A DNA stretch of 64,000 nucleotides, taken from positions 62,001 to 126,000 of the forward strand of contig NZ_MSJM01000005.1 in assembly GCF_001921845.1 (NCBI RefSeq). The letters are read 5' to 3'. How positions within the stretch are numbered: the stretch's first letter is position 1; each line of letters opens with the position of its first letter. A program made the position numbers and the translations under genes. The notes below the pieces were generated by a model. The model saw nothing but the letters and a program-made list of their open reading frames with translations. It had not been told where the DNA came from and ran no database searches. This stretch comes from Streptococcus cuniculi (GTDB lineage Bacteria; Bacillota; Bacilli; Lactobacillales; Streptococcaceae). Shown here piece after piece: positions 50,455 to 58,778 of the stretch.

Positions 50455-52071
50455 CTACTGAAATCCCTCTGGGAACACGAGCTCCTTGGTGAAGTAATGA
50501 GCTAGTTCGGGATGGGAGGTGTGGGAAATCATGATAATGGTCAAATCGGCTTGTTGGAGTAGTTCTCCTTCGATGGCGATAGCTGTTTCGCGATCAACGG
50601 CGGATGTTCCTTCGTCAATTAGGATTATTTTTTGTCCTCGCAATAAGCCACGGGCTAGTGCTATTCGTTGGCGTTGTCCACCCGACAAGGACCGTCCACG
50701 GTCTCCGACTTCCCGATTGAGAAAGTCTTCAAAGGGTTCAAGGTGGGTCAGGCCAGCTTGAAGGCAGGCAGCTTTGAGTTGTCCTTCTGAGAAGTCCTGC
50801 CCGAGGCAGAGATTTTCGCGAATCGTTGTCGAAAGCAAGTAGGCTTCCTGTGGGAGGAAGAGAATGTGCTGAGCCAGGTAGTGGGGTGGCAGGTCGCGGA
50901 TTTCTTGCCCATGGAAGGTTATACTTCCAGCGTAGTCTCGTAGGAAGCCCATCAGGATTTTTAGAAGTGTAGACTTGCCGCTACCACTTTCTCCGGTAAT
51001 GAGGTATTTACCATTTTTCTCGAAACGCACCTGCAAATCTTGGAAGAGGCTCTGTTGGCCGTAGGCATAGCCTAAGTGTTTAGCAACTAAGACGGGCTCC
51101 TGTTCATTTGTGGTTGTTTGTACAGGTTTTGTGGCAGTTGTTACAGGTTTTGGAATGGTTTCTTGGAATTTCTGGAAGATCGGCTGACAGCCGTGAACAG
51201 AGGCTAATTGCCCACTCAGCTCACCGAGGGTTGTAAAGATAATACCAGTCAGAGCACCTGTTGCTTCAATGGTTCCAATTGAGACAAATCCCTGAATGGC
51301 TAGATAGCCTGTAAAAACAGTCAAAGCAATCTGAAAGAAGATATTTCCTGTAAAACCAAGCGCTCCAACAGCTGCTTCTACACTGGTTTGCTTGAGCACC
51401 ACCTGCTTGAGGAGAAGCGAGGACTGGACAATCCGTTTGGGGATTTCCTTCAATAAGGAAAGGGAATAAAAGACGTCAAATCCGTTTAAAATTGTCTCGC
51501 TGTCCTTGAGAAAACGCTCGTTTTGCTGGCTCGTTTTTAGGCTGACTTCCTGCATTTTTTGGCCGAATAATTTAGGGATGGCGAGCATACAAGCGACAGA
51601 AATAAAGGTGACCAGCACCAAGGACCAGTGATAGCGAAAGAGCATGATGACCGCAAGAATCGTGCCAGAGATGCCCTTGATAATCAAAAAGAGAGGTTCA
51701 AAGGCCTGTTTGTTCAGGCTGTGAATATCATTGTTAAGCCAGGAAAGATAGGTATTGACAGACCGCTGATGGTAGCTTTGGTAATCCGTATCTGCTAGCC
51801 TTTTACTAATGTCTTTGCGAATAATGGTGTCTAGTTCCTGAATGACCTTCATCTGGTAAATCTTGGTCAGCCAGTCAAAGAAAATCAGACCGCACCAGAC
51901 CAACATCAGATATATTTCTTGAACGAGAAAGGCTTTAAAGCGCAGGGCAATCAGCTGGTTCAAGGCCTCGGCATTAATGGTCGCTGCATAGACATGGCAG
52001 ATTTGCCCAGCGATGATTAGCAAGCTAACACTGATGAGTTTTTGCTTTCGCTGTTTGAGGATGTGAAACAT
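50455..52071 (-). CDS. ABC-type exporter, fused membrane and ATPase domains
   Basis: A 538-residue half-transporter. Six transmembrane helices (about 1-300) are followed by a nucleotide-binding domain with Walker A GESGSGKSTLL (about 366), signature LSGGQRQRIALARG and Walker B IILIDEGTSAVD. The D-loop and H-loop (MISHTSHPELAHYF) are present. A 20-residue Thr/Pro-rich linker joins the domains. Function as a homodimer is likely. Substrate unknown; the family covers drug, lipid and peptide exporters. It points leftward between the eroded array and the importer genes. Confidence 0.9.
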   Translation of the reverse strand: MFHILKQRKQKLISVSLLIIAGQICHVYAATINAEALNQLIALRFKAFLVQEIYLMLVWCGLIFFDWLTKIYQMKVIQELDTIIRKDISKRLADTDYQSYHQRSVNTYLSWLNNDIHSLNKQAFEPLFLIIKGISGTILAVIMLFRYHWSLVLVTFISVACMLAIPKLFGQKMQEVSLKTSQQNERFLKDSETILNGFDVFYSLSLLKEIPKRIVQSSLLLKQVVLKQTSVEAAVGALGFTGNIFFQIALTVFTGYLAIQGFVSIGTIEATGALTGIIFTTLGELSGQLASVHGCQPIFQKFQETIPKPVTTATKPVQTTTNEQEPVLVAKHLGYAYGQQSLFQDLQVRFEKNGKYLITGESGSGKSTLLKILMGFLRDYAGSITFHGQEIRDLPPHYLAQHILFLPQEAYLLSTTIRENLCLGQDFSEGQLKAACLQAGLTHLEPFEDFLNREVGDRGRSLSGGQRQRIALARGLLRGQKIILIDEGTSAVDRETAIAIEGELLQQADLTIIMISHTSHPELAHYFTKELVFPEGFQ

Positions 52072-52098
52072 GATTTTCCTCCTTTCTATTTTTGATTC

Positions 52099-52189
52099 TA
52101 TAGTGAATTGAATAAAGGTTAGGACATGATGAACGCCAGTTCTATCCGCAGTTCCTTGCCTTGTCCTATTCCTTTCTCAATCCACTATA
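52099..52189. repeat. RUP-like element 3
   Basis: A 91-base element from TATAGTGAATTGAATAAAGG to TCTCAATCCACTATA, with a deletion of about 14 bases relative to the full copy at 44089. It lies between the divergent exporter and importer genes. Confidence 0.8.
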
Positions 52190-52351
52190 GTATCTTTGGG
52201 AGAAAAAGCTAGTCACAAACTATAGAAAAAAATCTCATCGTTATAGATATTGAAGGAACCTTTATTTATTTTCTACAGGATTTAAAAAATTTGTAGAACT
52301 TTTTCTATAAATAGTAGTTAATACTATTGAGGAAAAGGAGGTACACTAATA

Positions 52352-52366
52352 ATGTAAACGTTAACA
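52352..52366 (+). promoter_or_regulatory. cre (CcpA) site before the N-glycan importer operon
   Basis: ATGTAAACGTTAACA fits WTGNAANCGNWNNCW at every position. It lies 17 bases before the ATG of the first permease, overlapping the ribosome-site region, where CcpA would block elongation or initiation. A -10 candidate (TACTAT, 52322-52327) lies upstream. Confidence 0.85.
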
Positions 52367-52382
52367 AAGAAAGGGGATTCAG

Positions 52383-53312
52383 ATGCAAAAGCTAGGAAAA
52401 ACGCTGAAAGAAAACTGGATATTTCTGCTGATGGTTTTGCCAGGAGTCATCTGGCTAATACTTTTTTTCTATATTCCTGTTGTCGGAAATATTGTAGCCT
52501 TTAAGAATTATCGGTTAAGCGGCGAAGGATTTATCCATAGTTTACAGACAAGTGAATGGGTCGGATTGGATAATTTTAGATTTTTATTTAGTTCAAGCGA
52601 TGCCTATATTATTACACGAAATACCATTCTTTATAATGGAGGCTTCATTATCCTAGGTCTGATAGCGGCTGTCTCACTTGCGATTATCTTTAGTGAATTA
52701 CGTTCCAAGCGCCTAGTGAAAATTTACCAGACTACCATGCTGTTTCCCCACTTTTTATCATGGATTATCATTTCCTTTTTCGTCTATGCCTTTTTGAGCC
52801 CAGATAGAGGATTGCTCAACCATGTATTGACCAGCATGGGGATGGAAGGAAAGAGTTGGTATAATGTATCTGCCTTTTGGCCACCGTTTCTTCTCTTCAT
52901 CGGGATTTGGAAGGGGTTGGGCTATAATAGTATTATTTACTATGCGACCATTATGGGAATTGACCCAACCTATTATGAAGCGGCGACAGTAGACGGAGCA
53001 AGCAAATGGCAACGAATCCGTCATGTGACGCTTCCGCAATTGACACCCCTCATTATTATTCTAACCATTTTAGCAGTTGGAAATATCTTCCGTGCAGATT
53101 TTGGTCTCTTTTTCCAAGTTCCGCGGGATTCAGGTACCATTTACAATGTGACCAATGTCTTAGATACTTATGTTTATAGAGGATTGGCAACGACGGGTGA
53201 CATCAGTATGGCGGCAGCCGCCGGTTTGTATCAATCGGTAATCGGTTTGATTTTAGTGTTGACGACGAACTTCATTGTCCGTCGCATTGATAAAGAATCT
53301 GCTTTATTCTAG
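52383..53312 (+). CDS. ngtP1: Carbohydrate ABC importer permease 1 (NgtP1/LplB-like)
   Basis: A 309-residue inner permease of the LplB/UgpA type with six transmembrane segments and the EAA loop YYEAATVDGASKWQRIRHVT (about 198-217). Together with the next two genes it matches the pneumococcal NgtP1-NgtP2-NgtS importer for N-glycans in size, order and type. No ATPase gene is present; such importers use the shared ATPase MsmK. Assignment to N-glycan uptake rests on context. Confidence 0.85.
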   Translation: MQKLGKTLKENWIFLLMVLPGVIWLILFFYIPVVGNIVAFKNYRLSGEGFIHSLQTSEWVGLDNFRFLFSSSDAYIITRNTILYNGGFIILGLIAAVSLAIIFSELRSKRLVKIYQTTMLFPHFLSWIIISFFVYAFLSPDRGLLNHVLTSMGMEGKSWYNVSAFWPPFLLFIGIWKGLGYNSIIYYATIMGIDPTYYEAATVDGASKWQRIRHVTLPQLTPLIIILTILAVGNIFRADFGLFFQVPRDSGTIYNVTNVLDTYVYRGLATTGDISMAAAAGLYQSVIGLILVLTTNFIVRRIDKESALF

Positions 53313-53323
53313 AAAGGAGTCCT

Positions 53324-54253
53324 ATGAAATCAACGATTTCCAAAGAAAAAATTGACAAAGTTGGCATCCATTCCTTCAGTAAGAAAGCAGACCTTTTCTT
53401 CAATATCATCGTTGCCCTCTTTGCCTTGTCCTGTGTCCTCCCCTTCTTTTTTGTCATCATTATTTCCGTAACAGATGAAACAAGGTTAGTGATTGATGGC
53501 TTTCAATTTTGGCCGTCCAAGTTTAGTATAGCAGGATATGAATTTCTTATTCAATTAAAGGACAAGTTATTTCAATCTCTCTTTATTACCATGTTTGTGA
53601 CAGTTGTAGGGACAACCTTGAATGTCTTTTTTACAACAACCTATGCCTATGCGATTTCACGAAAGAACTTCCGGTTCAGACGTTTCTTCACTCTCTTTGC
53701 CATGTTGAGCATGCTCTTTAGTGCAGGGATTGTGCCAAGCTATATTGTCATGACGAGCCTACTTGGCTTAGGGGATACGGTCTTAGCCTTGATTTTGCCA
53801 ATGTTGCTCAGCCCTTTTAATATCATGGTGATGAGAACCTTTATTAAAAAGACAATCTCAGAGTCAATTATTGAATCTGCCCGGATTGATGGGGCGAGTG
53901 AAGCAAGAATATTTTTCCAGATTTGTCTACCGCTCGTCCTACCTGGTATTGCAACGATCAGTCTATTTACTGCCTTAGCATTTTGGAATGATTGGTTTAA
54001 CGCACTTCTTTATATTAAGAGTGAGAACTTGGTTCCTCTCCAATATTTGCTGATGAAAATTCAGGCGAATATAGAATATCTCTCAAAGAATGCTGGCCTA
54101 GGTACCCAGTTTGCTGCTCTGAACAGTAGCATACCAAAAGAATCTGCCCGGATGGCGATGGTCGTCATTGCTACCTTGCCGATTGCTTGTATCTATCCAT
54201 TTTTCCAACGTTACTTTGTGAAAGGATTGACAATAGGAGGTGTAAAGGAATAA
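53324..54253 (+). CDS. ngtP2: Carbohydrate ABC importer permease 2 (NgtP2/YtcP-like)
   Basis: A 309-residue permease of the YtcP/LplC type with six membrane segments and the EAA loop IIESARIDGASEARIFFQIC (about 183-202). It lies 11 bases after permease 1 with an AAAGGAGTCC site. Confidence 0.85.
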   Translation: MKSTISKEKIDKVGIHSFSKKADLFFNIIVALFALSCVLPFFFVIIISVTDETRLVIDGFQFWPSKFSIAGYEFLIQLKDKLFQSLFITMFVTVVGTTLNVFFTTTYAYAISRKNFRFRRFFTLFAMLSMLFSAGIVPSYIVMTSLLGLGDTVLALILPMLLSPFNIMVMRTFIKKTISESIIESARIDGASEARIFFQICLPLVLPGIATISLFTALAFWNDWFNALLYIKSENLVPLQYLLMKIQANIEYLSKNAGLGTQFAALNSSIPKESARMAMVVIATLPIACIYPFFQRYFVKGLTIGGVKE

Positions 54254-54328
54254 GAAAAGTTTCAGGTGTCCAGAAACGCTTGGCGTTTCATTACTCAATA
54301 TGTCAAAAAATAAAAAAGGAGAAAGACC

Positions 54329-55801
54329 ATGAAGAAATGGCAAAAATATGCTGTTTTATCAGCAAGTGCAGTAGCTGTAGCTAGTTTAGCAGCTTGTGGT
54401 AGTTTGAAAGGAGACAATAGCAAGCAAGCTACGTCAGATGATGGCAAGACCGTCATTAAGATGTATCAAATTGGGGATAAGCCAGATAATCTGGATCAAT
54501 TGCTGGAAAATGCCAATAAGATTATTAGTGAAAAAACAGGTGCAAAATTAGACATTCAATATATTGGTTGGGGTGAATACGCTGATAAGATGAATGTAAT
54601 GGTTCAGTCTGGTGAAAACTTTGATATTGCTTTTGCACAAAATTATGTCATCAATGCGCAAAAAGGTGGGTATGCTGACTTAACAGAACTCTATCAAAAA
54701 GAAGGAAAAGCCCTTTACGATTCACTTGATCCAGCCTATATTAAAGGAAATATGGTGAACGGAAAGATTTACGCCGTACCAGTCAGCGCGAATGTGACTT
54801 CTGCTCAACATCTAGCGTTTAACGGTCCAATGGTAGAAAAATATGGAATTGATGTTAGTGGCATCAATAGCTATGAAGGACTCGAGCCTGTTTTGAAAGC
54901 TATTAAAGAAAAAGCTCCAGAAACCACACCATTTGCGATTGGTAAAAACTTTGTACCATCAGAAGATTTTGACTATCCGATGTCTAATGAATTGCCATTT
55001 GTCATCGACCTCAAAGGGGATACTACAAAGGTTGTCAACCGTTATGAAGTAGATCGCTTTAAAGCACATCTAAAAACCTTGCATCAATACTACAAGGCAG
55101 GCTATATTCCACAAGATGCAGCTACTAGTGATACTTCTTATGGATTAGGGGAAGATACTTGGTTTGCCCGCGAAGAAACTGCAGGACCAGCAGACTATGG
55201 TGACAGCCTATTGACTCGTGTTGCAAATCGTAAGATTATCATCAACCCATTGACACAGTTTATTAAGAAAAATCAAACCACACAAGTTGCCAACTTTATT
55301 ATTTCAAATACCTCCAAAAACAAAGAAAAAGCCATGGAAATCTTGACCTTGTTAAATACTGACAAGGAATTATTGAACGGGCTTGTATATGGTCCAGAAG
55401 GCGAAAACTGGGAAAAAGTAGCGGGGACTGACCGTGTGAAAGTTTTGGAAGGCTATAATGGAAATACCCACATGTCTGGTTGGAACACAGGAAATAACTG
55501 GTTGCTTTATCTAAATGAAAATGTAACAGATGAACAAATTGCAGAATCTAAGAAAATCCTTGAAGAAGCACAAGAATCTCCTGCCCTTGGTTTTAACTTC
55601 AATACAGAGCCTGTTAAATCTGAATTGACTGCTGTGACAAATACAATGAAACAATACGCAGCTGCTATCAATACAGGTACAGTAGACCCTGATGTTGAAA
55701 TTCCAAAACTCATGGAAAAACTCAAATCAGAAGGCGCTTATGAAAAAGTGTTGAAGGAATTGCAAAAACAATATGATGAATTCTTGAGTGCAAAAAAATA
55801 A
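54329..55801 (+). CDS. ngtS: Carbohydrate ABC importer substrate-binding lipoprotein (NgtS-like)
   Basis: A 490-residue extracellular lipoprotein with lipobox LAACG (Cys23). It is a family 1 type solute-binding protein (YtcQ/LipO-like); IKMYQIGDKPDNLDQLLENA opens the mature fold and VMVQSGENFDIAFAQNYVI follows. It would capture N-glycans cut free by surface enzymes. The gene follows permease 2 by 75 bases with a good AAAGGAG site and is followed by an attenuating terminator. Confidence 0.87.
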   Translation: MKKWQKYAVLSASAVAVASLAACGSLKGDNSKQATSDDGKTVIKMYQIGDKPDNLDQLLENANKIISEKTGAKLDIQYIGWGEYADKMNVMVQSGENFDIAFAQNYVINAQKGGYADLTELYQKEGKALYDSLDPAYIKGNMVNGKIYAVPVSANVTSAQHLAFNGPMVEKYGIDVSGINSYEGLEPVLKAIKEKAPETTPFAIGKNFVPSEDFDYPMSNELPFVIDLKGDTTKVVNRYEVDRFKAHLKTLHQYYKAGYIPQDAATSDTSYGLGEDTWFAREETAGPADYGDSLLTRVANRKIIINPLTQFIKKNQTTQVANFIISNTSKNKEKAMEILTLLNTDKELLNGLVYGPEGENWEKVAGTDRVKVLEGYNGNTHMSGWNTGNNWLLYLNENVTDEQIAESKKILEEAQESPALGFNFNTEPVKSELTAVTNTMKQYAAAINTGTVDPDVEIPKLMEKLKSEGAYEKVLKELQKQYDEFLSAKK

Positions 55802-55839
55802 GATGCTACAATAGGTCTTGTGACCGCACATAAATGATG

Positions 55840-55886
55840 AGTGAGAAGAAATCGAACTGCTTGTGAGCCGGTTTCTCCTCACTTTT
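55840..55886 (+). terminator. Terminator between the importer and GH29 genes
   Basis: AGTGAGAAGAAA and TTTCTCCTCACT form a 12-bp stem with one mismatch and a long loop, followed by a five-T run. It lies inside a longer GH29 frame that would begin at GTG 55863, and so supports the downstream start. Confidence 0.75.
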
Positions 55887-55919
55887 TCGTTCAAGAAAAC
55901 CGACAGAAGAGGAATGCAG

Positions 55920-58046
55920 ATGAACAGCTTGATACCAAACGCTGCACAGTTTCAATACCACAAGGAAGAGTTGGCGGCTTTTATCCATTTTGGTCCCAAT
56001 ACCTTTCACAATGTGGAATGGGGTGAGCACTACGGAGACATGTCAGCCAAGGAGGTCTTTCCGCTAAAAGAGAAAGTAGATGTAGAGCCCTTGATGGCGA
56101 CCTTGCAAGCGGCAGGTTTTAAAAAGGTGATTGTCACCGCTAAGCATCATGACGGCTTTGCCATCTGGCGCAGTCGTTTTACAGACTATGAGATTGGTCA
56201 TACCGATTATCAAAATGGCCAAGGGGATGTCCTAGCAGATATTTCCGCAGCAGCGACTAAATATGGTCTAGCGATGGGGCTCTATCTTTCTCCCTGGGAT
56301 ATTCACGAGAAAAGTTATGGCTACTATGATCAGGATGGCAATCCCTTGGTGGGTGAGGACGGTGTTCCGCTTTTGGGTCGGACATGGGAAGAAGTCGAGC
56401 AACTAGACGCTGCTGACTATAATGCCTTTTATATGCAGCAATTAGAGGAAATTTTGAGCAATCCTCGCTATGGCTGTAATGGTCGCTTTACCGAAATCTG
56501 GCTGGACGGTGCAAAAGGAACAGGAGCTGCTGCCCAGCGCTATCAGCTAGACCAGTGGATTGAGACGATTCAGCGCTATCAAGGCAGACAAGCAGGTTAT
56601 GAGACCGATGCCCTCTTATTTGGCGCAGGTCCCTATACCACGGTTCGCTGGATTGGAAATGAATCTGGTTTTGCCCATGAAACAACGTGGGCGCCTGCGC
56701 GCCTCATCTATAATGACGAGGGAGTCGCAGTCGATATTGATACCAATATGCGCAACCATTATAGCCAAGGCTACCCAACTGGTGATGTTTGGACCGTGCC
56801 TGAAGCAGATGCCAGAATGACCTCGGGCTGGTTTTGGGGTCCAGATAAAAAACGCCCGAAAACCTTGTCTGAGTTGACCGAAATCTACCTACGCTCCGTC
56901 GGTCATGGTGCAACCTTGTTGCTAAATATTCCCTTGAATGATCAAGGCAAGGTGGATCAGGACATTCTCGATCGGGTCAGCGAGTTTGGACGTGCCCTAG
57001 AAACGACCTTTGCGACCAATCTAGCGCAAGGTGCGGCCTTGCATACGGACGTCTCTCATCAGCAGGGGGTAGAGAACCTACTAGATGACAATCCCTTGAC
57101 CTACTGGTCTCCTGAAGAAGGTGTGACAGAGGCTAGGCTCACTCTGGAGTTGGGAGGGCTGACCTCATTTGATGTTGTATCCATAGAAGAAGCCATCCAA
57201 GAGGGACAGAAGATTTGCCAGTATCAAGTAGAAGTTAGTCTGAATCAGGCAGACTGGCACTTGGTGGAGCAAGGAAGGACGATTGGTGCCAAGCGCCTGA
57301 TTGTCCAGCATGGAACCAAGGCGCGATTTGTTAGGATTTGGATCAAGACAGAAAGGGGAAATCCCATGCTCAGTCGCGTCGGCCTATACCAAGCTGCTCC
57401 TGATTTTCAAGTGACGACCAATACTTCCTCAAGGATTACGAAGATTCCTCTAGTGCTCGGAGAACTCTGTGATGGGCAACTGCGTCAGCTAGAAGTGCAA
57501 GGTTGCCATGTGAGACTCATGGGAGAAGCTGGTTTGTCTAAGGGCTCGCTAGATCTTGTGCTAGATGGTCAGGCGATGGAAGCTCTTGATTATGATGCGA
57601 TTTCAGAAGGATGTCAGGCTCTGTTTGACTGGCCTTTGTCGGACACCAGTTCGCATACGATCGGTGTGCGCCTAGAAGAAAAAGACCTGCCCTATGTCTA
57701 CTTGTTGGTGTATGCTGATGGCAGCTATATCGAATTTGACCAGAGCCACTACAGCCTAGCTGCGGGAGAAACCGTCTCTTTAGTCGTAAGACGGATTGGG
57801 GCAAGTGACCAACGATCAGAAGTATACTTGGAAAATAATCCAGGTTCTGCGGTTCAGGGCGATTATGATACATCGGTAGCTGGTGTGCAGATGTTTGAAG
57901 TAGGTGAGTGTGAAGGCCAGATACTGGTGAAAACACAGCCCCAACCTCAAGGAAAGGGACCGCTTTATTTCACATTAGATTTAGTGGGAGAAAAAGGAGC
58001 GCAACTAGGTGCCTGTTCGCAGGTGGTTGTGACCATTCAGTCATAG
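55920..58046 (+). CDS. GH29 alpha-L-fucosidase with C-terminal accessory domains
   Basis: A 708-residue cytoplasmic fucosidase. The catalytic barrel (about 1-340) has FIHFGPNTFHNVEWGEHYGD, VIVTAKHHDGFAIW and FTEIWLDGAKG with the Asp nucleophile. A discoidin-like (F5/8 C) domain (about 365-490, from the DDNPLTYWSPEEG stretch) and a further beta-rich region follow. There is no signal peptide. It would remove alpha-1,3/4-linked fucose from imported glycans. Starts at ATG 55920 (GAGGA at eight bases) or ATG 55914; GTG 55863 lies in the terminator. Confidence 0.88.
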   Translation: MNSLIPNAAQFQYHKEELAAFIHFGPNTFHNVEWGEHYGDMSAKEVFPLKEKVDVEPLMATLQAAGFKKVIVTAKHHDGFAIWRSRFTDYEIGHTDYQNGQGDVLADISAAATKYGLAMGLYLSPWDIHEKSYGYYDQDGNPLVGEDGVPLLGRTWEEVEQLDAADYNAFYMQQLEEILSNPRYGCNGRFTEIWLDGAKGTGAAAQRYQLDQWIETIQRYQGRQAGYETDALLFGAGPYTTVRWIGNESGFAHETTWAPARLIYNDEGVAVDIDTNMRNHYSQGYPTGDVWTVPEADARMTSGWFWGPDKKRPKTLSELTEIYLRSVGHGATLLLNIPLNDQGKVDQDILDRVSEFGRALETTFATNLAQGAALHTDVSHQQGVENLLDDNPLTYWSPEEGVTEARLTLELGGLTSFDVVSIEEAIQEGQKICQYQVEVSLNQADWHLVEQGRTIGAKRLIVQHGTKARFVRIWIKTERGNPMLSRVGLYQAAPDFQVTTNTSSRITKIPLVLGELCDGQLRQLEVQGCHVRLMGEAGLSKGSLDLVLDGQAMEALDYDAISEGCQALFDWPLSDTSSHTIGVRLEEKDLPYVYLLVYADGSYIEFDQSHYSLAAGETVSLVVRRIGASDQRSEVYLENNPGSAVQGDYDTSVAGVQMFEVGECEGQILVKTQPQPQGKGPLYFTLDLVGEKGAQLGACSQVVVTIQS

Positions 58047-58115
58047 GTTCCTATAGTTCCAAAGGGAGATGAGGCTAGCTATGTTCTAGCTGTGTATTTC
58101 CTACTGAAAATATGG

Positions 58116-58142
58116 TATACTTAGTATATGAAAACGTTTTAT
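58116..58142 (+). promoter_or_regulatory. Promoter and cre-like site before the YesL-like gene
   Basis: TGG-TATACT (extended -10, 58113-58121) is followed by ATGAAAACGTTTTAT (58128-58142), which fits the cre consensus except at position 14. CcpA could repress the regulatory operon. Confidence 0.6.
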
Positions 58143-58156
58143 AGGGGAGGTTTGAG

Positions 58157-58762
58157 ATGGGGAAAGTGATTGAGTTTGTCTTTCAAAAAGTGTATCTTGC
58201 GCTACTGGTTTCAGGAATCTTTTTTCTGTTGACGGTGTGCGGTGGGCTTGTAGGTGGCTTTGCGCCTGCTGGTGCGACGGTTATGTCCTTAGTTGCAGCA
58301 CACGGGTATGACTATCGTAGCTACACATGGTCGGAGGCTTGGACCTTGTTTCGGTCGAACCTCAAGCGCAGTAATCTAGTCTTTTACTCTCTCTTTCTGT
58401 TAGAAATGGGACTGGTCTACGGACTTTATCTAGTCGTTCAGCTTCCGCCGTCTATCTTGATGGTCATGGTTATCTTTGTGCAAGTCCTTTTAGCGCTCTT
58501 TGTCTTGTTAGCCTACCCGATTTACTTGAAATTACAGGTCTACTTTGAGATGTCCTATCTGATCAGTCTCAAATTGTCCTTTATCGGGCTCTTTATCAGC
58601 ATTATGGCCTTGATAAAATTGCTCATTGGGACGGCCTTGTTGGTGTGGCTAGGCTATCATTTTCCAGCAGTAGGATTTTTCTTGTTGGTGGGAGCTTGGC
58701 ATTTTTATGCGAGTGATATACTAGAGCCAATCTATCAAGGCTTGCAGGATAAAATCAGATAG
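58157..58762 (+). CDS. YesL-family (DUF624) membrane protein
   Basis: A 201-residue protein with about five hydrophobic segments (about 12-32, 74-95, 97-120, 143-165, 168-188) and an FAPAGATVMSLVAAHGYDYR loop. YesL-type proteins are found beside YesM/YesN two-component genes and glycan importers; their role is not established. GGGGAGG precedes the ATG, and the kinase gene follows after 16 bases. Confidence 0.85.
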   Translation: MGKVIEFVFQKVYLALLVSGIFFLLTVCGGLVGGFAPAGATVMSLVAAHGYDYRSYTWSEAWTLFRSNLKRSNLVFYSLFLLEMGLVYGLYLVVQLPPSILMVMVIFVQVLLALFVLLAYPIYLKLQVYFEMSYLISLKLSFIGLFISIMALIKLLIGTALLVWLGYHFPAVGFFLLVGAWHFYASDILEPIYQGLQDKIR

Positions 58763-58778
58763 AATATAGGATAGTAGA

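Noticed and set aside
55863-55919. GTG start giving 19 extra residues on the fucosidase
   Set aside because: It overlaps the terminator stem and lacks a ribosome site; ATG 55920 fits the family start.
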